In this document: positions 49,874 through 59,300 of the stretch, one piece after another | How positions within the stretch are numbered: the stretch's first letter is position 1 | How the letters are laid out: the number at the start of each line of letters is the position of its first letter | Origin: Pomacea canaliculata | Lineage: Eukaryota; Mollusca; Gastropoda; Architaenioglossa; Ampullariidae | NCBI RefSeq assembly: GCF_003073045.1 | Contig: NC_037590.1 | Coordinates: 18,152,708 to 18,216,707, forward strand | Length of the DNA: 64,000 bases | Reading direction: 5' to 3' | Notes under the pieces: model-generated | Told to the model about the DNA's origin: nothing | Databases searched by the model: none | The model's input: only the letters and a program-made list of their open reading frames with translations | Program-made: the position numbers and the translations under genes

Positions 49874-51649
49874 GCTCGGACTGTGACAAGAAAGAAATGA
49901 GATTTTTTTTTCGCAATCCGGACCACGGTCTTACCCACACGTACAGTGTTAGGTGAGCCACAGTTACAAAAACGTGATTAAGAAAAAGTCATTTCTCTAT
50001 AAAATTCGAACAAAAGTTTTTATTGTAGTTGGGGACATTATTATTATGGTTGCATGATTTCGAAGAAGTATGCATCCCTTGGAGTAGACGAGTATAACAG
50101 CTCAAGTTTTCTGAATGTCTCTGTCGTCGAGGACATCAACAATGGCATTCAGTCACATGTCACGAGTTCATCTCCGGATGGTGTGCACTGAACAAACTAA
50201 TCACTTAGCATTTAGTTGCTGAAGAAGGCAGGTGGATACATGTTGAAAGTTCCAGTGAGTGTTATTTTTATGGTCAGTGTAAAGATTTAGTTTTCCTTCT
50301 ACCATCTCCGTTTTTATATATAAAAAAGGATTTGTTATTATTTCCATGCTGCTACAACATTAAATATATACATAGATAAACACTTCCCAGTAAAAGTAGT
50401 ACAAGTAGATTTTAAAAAATAAAATAAAATCGTCTTCAGAACAGTGTAGCCTGATTCTGAAGGAAGAAATTAAAGACTCACGTTCAGGAATCACGAGATG
50501 TTTGTCGTTCTTCGACGATGCCAAAGTCATCTTTGTATATTGTATATTGTACTTGAAAATTATATAATTCTCAAGCACTTGTGGATATTTCTTTCCCCCT
50601 TTCTCTAAGAAGCACACAAACGGTGTCACCATGACACACACTCGTTCATGTCCGCATAGCAAGGGAAATAATCTACTCATAACAACGCAGCCAATTGAAG
50701 GTGAATGTGTTACAATTAATTAAATATATACGTAGCTTTCACTTCAATATTACTTTAAAATTTAAATACATTTGTTTATTCTTTTATATTTCTTTACTTT
50801 CTACCTTTTATTCTTTAGCCTTTAAAGTTTATGTTGTAGAGATTTTTTTACACAATTAGAGACAAAAACCACGATTTTAGAAGGTTCTACTGTATTTATT
50901 TTAATTTCGAGACCAATCTCAAACTTTAGTGCTGAAGTAATATTTGATGTCAATGAAAGACATTACAAAAGAAAGCTAATACTATTTGCTTGCAAAGACA
51001 AATATAAGTTTTGTGTTTGTAGTTAAATGTAGTTGGGGAAGGGGGAGGAAGAATTGCTTTAAATTAAAATATCAGTAAAGTGACATAATCACTGTGTCAA
51101 CTAGTAACTTATCTTCGTTGCTACATCCCCGCCCCCACCCACACAGAGTTCCCCCCCCCCCATTCACACTAATGCCAAATGGACACATTGGGAAGGGAAG
51201 AGCACTGAAAATATATATACAAGCGCACTGAAAACAAGTAGCTGAAGTCAAAGTTTATGTTCTGGCATTAAGCAAACACAAGTTCTGACATTAAAATTTA
51301 TAAATAAATAGCACCAACATAACTAAAATCGCCTAGTCGCTTTAAAAAACATGGCAGTCAAGAAAAGACACAGATTAGGATAAGCTAAATAAGCTAGGCA
51401 CTAAATATATCCCCTAAGGACAATAATAGATATTTTAATTAATCCCTGTTCAAAATAATCATAAACTGTTTTTACAGAGTATTTATTTTCTAGTGTCGTG
51501 TAAGCAGTTTAGTTATGTTAGAAACATGTCCCTTGTCTCCGCTGTTTCAAAAATCCTCTTTCTTATTACTTTCTTGTAGTCACTCCAGTCATTCAACTGA
51601 AATTAGATACGGCAATCCTTATACAACATTGTTAATCAGCCAGCCTACA

Positions 51650-52078
51650 GGGTGTCCAGTCACTTAATCCCCAGACACTTCATCCCCGACACTTCATCCC
51701 CGACACTTCATCCCCTAGACTTTTAATCCCCAGACACTTCATCCCCAGACACTTCATCCCCGACACTTCATCCCCGACACTCAAGAACAATTTTCATATC
51801 ATATTGTTGAAGAACATTAAATTTACTAGCTTATATGAACTTTAACTAATGTTGTAGATGTTCAAATGACATTAAAGTTAATAGCATGATTTGAATTTGA
51901 ATTTCAATTAAATTTTTCGCTGACTTCATAATTTTTATAGTTAAGGATTTAGTTTAGGGATTAAGTGTCTGGGGATGAAGTGTCTGGGGATTAAAAGTCT
52001 AGGGGATGAAGTGTCGGGGATGAAGTGTCGGGGATGAAGTGTCGGGGATGAAGTGTCTGGGGATTAAGTGACTGGGAA
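51650..52078. mobile_element. Long inverted-repeat element with internal 14-mer arrays (Mutator-like MITE candidate)
   Basis: Arms of about 125 bp are near-perfect inverted copies: CCAGTCACTTAATCCCC starts the left arm (51655) and its reverse complement ends the right arm (52072). Both arms are built from tandem 14-15-mers of the form CGACACTTCATCCC / AGACACTTCATCCCC. The left arm has one unit fewer than the right. The loop (about 51785-51955) is AT-rich and non-coding. The direct repeat CCAGCCTACA flanks the element at 51640-51649 and 52079-52088. A 9-11 bp duplication points to the Mutator superfamily. Confidence 0.85.
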
Positions 52079-52088
52079 CCAGCCTACA

Positions 52089-53392
52089 CATACAAGATAC
52101 TGGAACAATTTTACTCAGTGATTACTCAAATAATTCACTGTAATATTTGCACTGAGACTACACATGGCTAGGCTATGACACGCGGCACTCGTGTTACTAA
52201 GACAACAAGCCGAGAGAGGGACACAGGTTTATGACAAAATTCAGAAACATTTCAGTCTAAATTATATACACATAAACCATCGCACAACGAGCCACATTGT
52301 TACACAGTCAACTTGGCAATACAAACTTTCAGATATACAATCAGCAGTGTTAGAAATGTAACTTTGTTCAGCAGTCCTCCTGTTCTTGTGAACTCCAGAA
52401 ATGGTATTTTTCTGCAGCTTTCGGCAAATAAAATATCAGGGTAAGAACGTGAAATCTGAGACATGATGTACAAGATATAAAACTTCTTCCATTACGATAG
52501 CTTAAAAAAATCTTTAATCATAAATCTTTAAAGATAGGAAAGGAAATGATTCTTCTTTTAATAAAGGATATTTACCAGTACCAAGACATCTACCTTCATA
52601 AAATGATGCACCCAGCACATTTTTAAAACGAAATACTTGCAAAAGTAACATTGCGGAAGTTAAAAAGAGAAAATAAAATATTCAAAGTAATAAATCAAGA
52701 AAGCTCAAAACTTTGTGCTTTCATTCTTGCACAGTCCTTTCGTTTGTTGCCGACCCAAGAGCTTATTGAATTCTCACTGAGAACTACACACCGCTTTTTC
52801 AGACAAAACATCAAACTGCAAGAACCTGCTGGTATTTTTATAAATTAATAGAGGCCATCCTGCTCATTTTTCTTTACAGGTGTTCATAGATACTACTCAG
52901 CTTTCTTGCATCCCTCCCCATCCCCTCTAGCCTTGTAACACGACAAGATATGGTTTGTAGTGGTTTGCTGTTCTCAGCTGTCAGTGTTTGAGGTTTGCTT
53001 CAAGGATACATGACAGGGGTTACTATAAAGTTACCATACACAATTCCTACCAAACAGTTAAGAGATACATTCTCGTGTTAGACCAGTCTTGTCTGAATTT
53101 TTGATGAAATATGAAAAGTGTGGCGGTCCAAAACACGATATAACATCCGTTTGAGAGTAACGGACCCGAAACAGTATCTGAAACAGCAATATTCATCAAT
53201 ATTATAATATAAACCGACCAAAACTTTACGGAATTAAATCAAACGGTGCACTCAACCATTGCTGGTCCTCTGGGTAGGCAAAATAAGGCAGTGATGAGGA
53301 AGGCAAAGTAGGTAGCTTCTGTTTTGATGATGGTGTTAGAACCAGATGGTGAGGCGATGCATGGAAAAGAAGGCTGAGGAAAGGTCAGATCA
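52089..53392 (-). other. Region 3' of the sodium/calcium exchanger, probable 3' UTR
   Basis: AT-rich sequence downstream (minus strand) of the exchanger stop at 53393-53395. No other gene was recognised. Where the UTR ends is not determinable by eye. Confidence 0.4.
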
Positions 53393-56300
53393 TCAAATAG
53401 TGACGTCGATTACTCCTGTCGTTTGCAGAGAAGAGAAGAGGACGTAGAGGAACCAGAGGACGATGAGAACGGCGCCGCTGACGTACTTGGGGATGGAAGG
53501 ACCGCCGAGCTCCGCGCCCACGAAGAAGCGGCGCAGCATCAAGATGGCGATAGCGATGACGGCGGTGATGGTGTAGAGGATGACGCTGAAGCCGAGCGAA
53601 CCCGCCGGCACGTCGAAGTCCGAGCCCTGTGTCACGGCGAGAAGAGATAGGGGAGATAACCTGAGTTTTGAGGCTCACGACAGACGAAGTATTTTTCTTA
53701 AAAGGAAGGGTAGTCACGTGACTTTACGGTCATTGAGGAGTGAGGTGGTGAGACTGTGTGTGAGTCAAGTGGAAAACATACGGATGCTACTGTGTACGAA
53801 TTCGGGTTCGGACACGGATACCCTTCAAGGACCGGGTGCACAGTTGCGCTTAAAAATATTTTATGAAGTATTAAGAACTTAGCTGACTGCTAGATGTTAA
53901 GTTTGCGCCACCAGAAAGCTGGTATACAAAAATATTTTATGAAGTATTAAGAACTTAGCTGACTGCTAGATGTTAAGTTTGCGCCACCAGAAAGCTGGTA
54001 TACAAATGTCGAACAGACAACCTCCCTACTGTGTGTGTGAGAGAGAGAGGGAGAGAAAATGAGACATAGAAAGAAATAGAGAGAACAAGGATCAACAGCA
54101 AACAAGCGTTTAATTCACCAGGAACGAGCACTCACGTTTTGGACTTTCCAGTAGATGGCCGCAATGAGCCAGGGCAGCCCTAGTCCCAAGAAGACGTTCA
54201 CAGAGTTGGAACCGTTCACGTTGCCGACGGAGTTGTCTGCTGTCTTTTCCAGCATGGCCGCCGACTTGGAGGCGAAGGTGTCGGGCATGGAGGTGCCCAG
54301 CGCCACGAACGTGATGGCGGTGATGGCGTCTGGCAGGCCGATGACACAGCCGAAGATGGACGCCAGGTCGCCGATGATCGCCGTCAGAAAACCGATGATG
54401 GCCAACGAGACGACGAAAGTAGGCCACCCCCCGAAATACTGGGTGGGGGGAATGAAAGCGAACATAATCTGAAGAAGAGAAGAAGAAATTATAACCTTGG
54501 ATTCCTCGTCAAAAAAATGAGGCCCTCGGTAGTTTTACTAACTTGTCACAGTTGGGCACTAACCAACGCTAACCGATCAGACCTATATATCCAAATAATA
54601 TTTTCTCGAAAGCCGTACCCTCCCTTTCAGAGTCGTAAAACGGGTACAGGACAATTTACATGTAGCCTACAAAATGCTCGCTGGTACCTTTCAGTAGAGC
54701 TAAACGGGTGTAAACAAGACAACGTTGACCAGTATCTTCCAGAAGAACTAAACCTGCGTTGACTAGACTACCTTCCAGTAGAAAGTGAGGAAGTGCATGA
54801 CGTAGTCAAAGAGTGAGGCCGTCTCCACGTCCCCGCCGTTGACGTTCATCGCCTCATAGAACTGCTGCGCGTACGTGGAGTTCTCAAGCTGCAGGGGGTC
54901 CAGGTTGGCTTTGGCTTGGTTCACAATGCGACTCACCAGGCCGGTGTATTCTGTACAGACACTTTGTAGGCTGAGTATCGCTCAGCAAATACAGAACAAA
55001 ACCAAAATAGAATCCCCAACGTATTTGGGAAGGAGGGAAATGAGGAAAGAGAGACGGTATGGTAACAAGAACGAAATGGCTTAATTTCGAGCATAAAGGG
55101 ATGACTAAAAATAAAGAAAAAGCCAACGAAGATTGAGGACGAAATTGTGATGGACATAGCTGCTAAAAATAGAGGAATAAGACAAAGCAATCGCTTTGAG
55201 AAAAAAAAAATAAGTAAGACAAGGAATTAAAGTATTCCATTCCTTCTGACATTTGCTAGTGTGAAGCGGAGAGTGAAGAAACAGGGTTAGATTATCCTCA
55301 CCTGCATCGCTGACGATGGTGACAATGCATTTATTGAGTTTTCCTATGGTGGCGCCCCCTCCTGCATCCATCAGCTCTATCTGGAAACTGTCGTCCCTCT
55401 CTTTTTTCTGCACGTCACGCACAATTATTTAAATCAATCATCAACTCTCACGTCCATTTCTTCAGAATGTTCCACACAATCATTTAAATAGTTCATCACT
55501 TCATCAGTCATCATGTCGCTTTCTTCTGCACGTCACATGCAATCATCACCTTTCACAGGGACAAAGAGTTTCCCCAGGGACAAAGAGTTTCCCCAGGTTT
55601 CCCCGCGCCCACGTGACCACGTACTTACGTTGGTCTCAAACAGCGGGATCTCGATGACCTTGGTGGTCTCCTGGTTGTCAAAGAAGAGCTCGCCCTCGCC
55701 GCCAGAGTAGTCCTTGCCACTGACGGCAGTGATGTCGCCCGTGCGCCATCTGACGCTCACGTGACCGTCAGCCCCGCCCGTGCGCACGACGGGGACGAGG
55801 GCCGCCAAGCCGCTCTCCTTCATGATGAAGCCGGGCTTGGGGAAGGCCAACACTCCGGGCTCTGCGAACGGACCACAAAGGAAATCATTGGATTGGGAGA
55901 GAGGAGGTGCCCAGGAGGATGCTAAAATTTTTCGCACAGTTGGATGTTTTCCTATCCAAACATCGCCGAGCCGTTTGATTTGTTGGGTTGTGTGAGTAGT
56001 TCTGTTTTCTTTTTTTTTTTCCAAGCAGCAGCGCGCGCATACTTGTGCATGGAGAGCGCCCGAAAAGTGCATGTATGTGTGTTTGATTTTTGTTTGTTAA
56101 TTCTTGTAAGTGGACTCTAATGGGTGTTTTTTCGGACCGGTGTCGGAACTGGCCGCCGAAAATCTACAAACAACGTACCATCGTCGTTAATGATGGTGAT
56201 CTGACAGATGCTAGTGTTTCCCAGTCGCACTTCATCATCGGATTCGGTCTGCAGTCTGACAAAGAAGACCTCGTCCGGTTCCCACTCAAAATCGTCGACG

Positions 56301-59300
56301 ATGTCGATGTAAACCTGCCGTAGCGTCTCGTTGGGGGCGAAGGTCACCACCTCGTTTATGGGCTTGTAATCCTCGCCAGCTACGGCTGTACCGTTGATTG
56401 TCTCTACCCTGGGTGGATGTCGAGAAAACGAAAAAGTTTAAGTGACAAAAAGGCAAACAAATGTACAAGTAAATGCCATGGGACGAATTTCCTATTTTAT
56501 TTTTAACTCTCGAGAATTATTTTCCCCTTCCCCCTTCGAGATGAGTAAATCGTTTGCATCGGTTCTTTCCCCTCAACCCCGCCATTCCATAAACACACAG
56601 AGCGCGAAAGAGAAAAGACAAACAAAATCATATACACAATTTAAAAAAATTTTCGAGAAGAAGACGAATTATCGCAAATATAATCTCAGAGTGACGAGCT
56701 TCTGACCGGACTTTGGCGGGACAGTTGAGTTTGCCGTGCCGTCTGAGACCCCACACGAACTTTGCCCTCATTCTCCATGACGGCGAGAGCCGATGCCGTG
56801 AACTCCACAACCGGGTGCCTCCCTCCTTCCGAGTGGTCCACTGGCACGATGGCTGAAGCTCGTTCTTCTAGTTCGTCTCCAGGACCCTGAACCTTGTCGT
56901 ACAGCTTCAGAAAGCAACAATAAAAGCAGGTGTTAAAAGACCTTCTCTAAAATCAGCAGAAAAGTCGACCTTTTTTTTTAGAGGTGAGGATGTAGAAGGA
57001 TGAGTGAGAGTATTTTAGCAAAAGAATAGACATAACTGTATTTCCCTGATGTGATCCCGCGTGGACAAAGTTTTGAGTTAACTAAATTTTTTTTTATGGT
57101 AACCAGGGGCACACATCCGACAGTATGGCCGCTGTAAACAAAAATCTTTAAAATTTTCCAATAGGTAGAGATACAAAAATGTTCTCGAAAATCAGTCACA
57201 GAGAATATTTTTTTCTGATCAGGTTTAATGCAAGTTAATTTAAAAGTAAATTCCAGATAAAGTTCAGATTGGTTGTGTCTATATGCTTTGGTTTCCATGT
57301 TAGAACATCAGACGATAGATTCTATCAGGTCCAATCGAAGATACGTACGAAATGCATTGCAGGGGAGACTATTTATCTCACAGCAAGGCAAACAATCCCA
57401 GAACCTCACGCCAATGATGGCGATAAATGTCAAAGGAAGCTACTCACATCCTCAAATGTCTTTAGGACCTTAGGGACGAGTTTGCGTCCGCCGGTCAGGC
57501 CTCTGGTGGCGTTGATCCGATGCCAGGCCCTGTCGTGTGGTCGCTCCACAAGAATCTTGTTGGCAACGATTCTGGCAGCTTCCTGTTCCGTCATGTCCTC
57601 CTCGCGCCCAAGTTCCTGAACACATTTTAAATGATAGAAACGTTCAGTTCCTCTCTCTCTCTCTGAGAGCTCCGCAAACAACGAGAACCAAGGCCTTTAT
57701 CTTAATATTCTATTCTTGTGTGTGTGTGTGTGTTTTGGTGAGGGGTGGGTGCGAGAGTGGGAAGTTCTGAAGCAGATGTCTTTTTCTTTAAAGAAATTAT
57801 AGACGAGTGACTTACCTTAGCCATCACAAAAATTTCGTCCTCCTCATCTAGCTTGGGCTTTAAAGGTCGCGTCTCCTCTGTCACCTTACCATCTGCAGAA
57901 AAACAATGTTGTTCAAAACATATTCTGTATTTGTCTGCCATAGGCTACCTTAATACACAATGCGACTTCAACATGCTTGTTATTCTGACAATTATCAGAT
58001 CATTAAGAGAACACGAACCAATTTTATATTTAAAAAAAAATAGAAATTCGCCGTTTTCTTGTGTTTGGTTGTTGTTTTTTTTAAATAGAAATTTGCGCTT
58101 GAAGAAAAAAAAAAAAACCCGATAAACGATGAGGTTTACATAAAACAGCAGGCTATTTAACTAAAAGTATTTGATACTTGAAGAACCGTAATGCTACAAT
58201 GAAATATTTATTCTTTTAATGCTATTTTTTTTTGTTCTTCTTGGTTTGTTTATTATTAATGAAGTATAAACAAACAATAGTCGTAGAAGTACATGCCGTT
58301 GGGAGCCAATGCCGATGTACTTCTTGTCATCAGCCTTCGACAAATTTCCGTTCATCTCATACGTCGAAGACTTTTTCACATCATCGATAAGACGTTATAA
58401 GACTGTTATAAAACTTGTTAGACAGGCTGCGACCTTAGCAAGGTCCACCCCACAGCTGGCATGTCTGACGATCCTGCACAGCAGGGATGCCCAACCTACG
58501 GCCCGGCGGCCACATCCGGCCCGCGACGCGGTGCCATCCGGCCCGCGAAACTTCTGCCCACAGTGCAGGAAATCGGCATGTTAGTAATAAAAAAAGACCT
58601 TAAAAAACGAAAAAAGGGAAGAAGTATTTATCCCTACGTAGGGGCGTCTCTCAATCTTTTTTTCGATGGACGAACATTTCGATTCAGTGCTCTGACTTGG
58701 TGTCTCTACGATGAGGCCGGACATTCAGAAGTTGGCTCAGATTTTTTTTCTTTTTTTGTATTTTTGCGGTGAAGCGGCTCGTGACACGCATGTCGGAGAT
58801 GTGTATGGCCCGCAGGCCGAAAAAGGTTGGGCATCACTGCTGCACAGTTTAACCTACATTGTGCAGCTTATAGTTATGAACCTCGAGTATAATAAAGGAG
58901 ACAATTCTAGAAAGGCGACCCAAAGCCGAGCACGACAACATAGCGTCTTATGTTGAGTCCCTTCCTGAGGGAAAGGTTTCCGTGTAACAAGCGCATCCCT
59001 GACATTCCGTGGAGTAAATTGTTTCAGACGATCAGAGGCTGCCAGTCTGTCACATCCCACAAGCCTTCCGCCATTCACAGATTACAGGCTTTCAAGCTGG
59101 AGAGCTCTGCTATTAAGGGAAGAAAATGTGGTCCAGTCTGTAAATGTACATCCAGACAGTTCAAGAAAAAGATAAGTGAGGAACACTCGGGGACTACATC
59201 ACAGTGGGACAGGAGTCCAACCATTCTGGCCCCAGTAGTGTTCCATTGCCACAAGATTCTAACTTCAAATTAAAAAAGTAAGAAAAGAAGACTTTTAATT

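Larger units (their letters stand above)
38461..51639. other. Gene-poor intergenic region
   Basis: No exon with conserved protein character was recognised on either strand. The longest open frames (for example 44973-45362 and 50360-50680) are low-complexity or random-looking. Seen here are a GT microsatellite, an AACC microsatellite, GA/TG-rich stretches at 49330-49410, and AAGTTAGATTAACAG repeats at 49703-49873. Unannotated mobile-element debris is likely but not identifiable by eye. Confidence 0.5.

Noticed and set aside
51655..51785. CRISPR-like array of short repeats
   Set aside because: The units are contiguous with no unique spacers, they recur inverted at the other end, and the DNA is animal. 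It is the arm of an inverted-repeat element.
54155..54472. A 105-codon plus-strand ORF
   Set aside because: Antisense shadow of the NCX alpha-2 exon.
55533..56072. A 179-codon minus-strand ORF as a separate gene
   Set aside because: Its core is NCX exon 8 (55629-55861); the rest is intron read-through on both sides.
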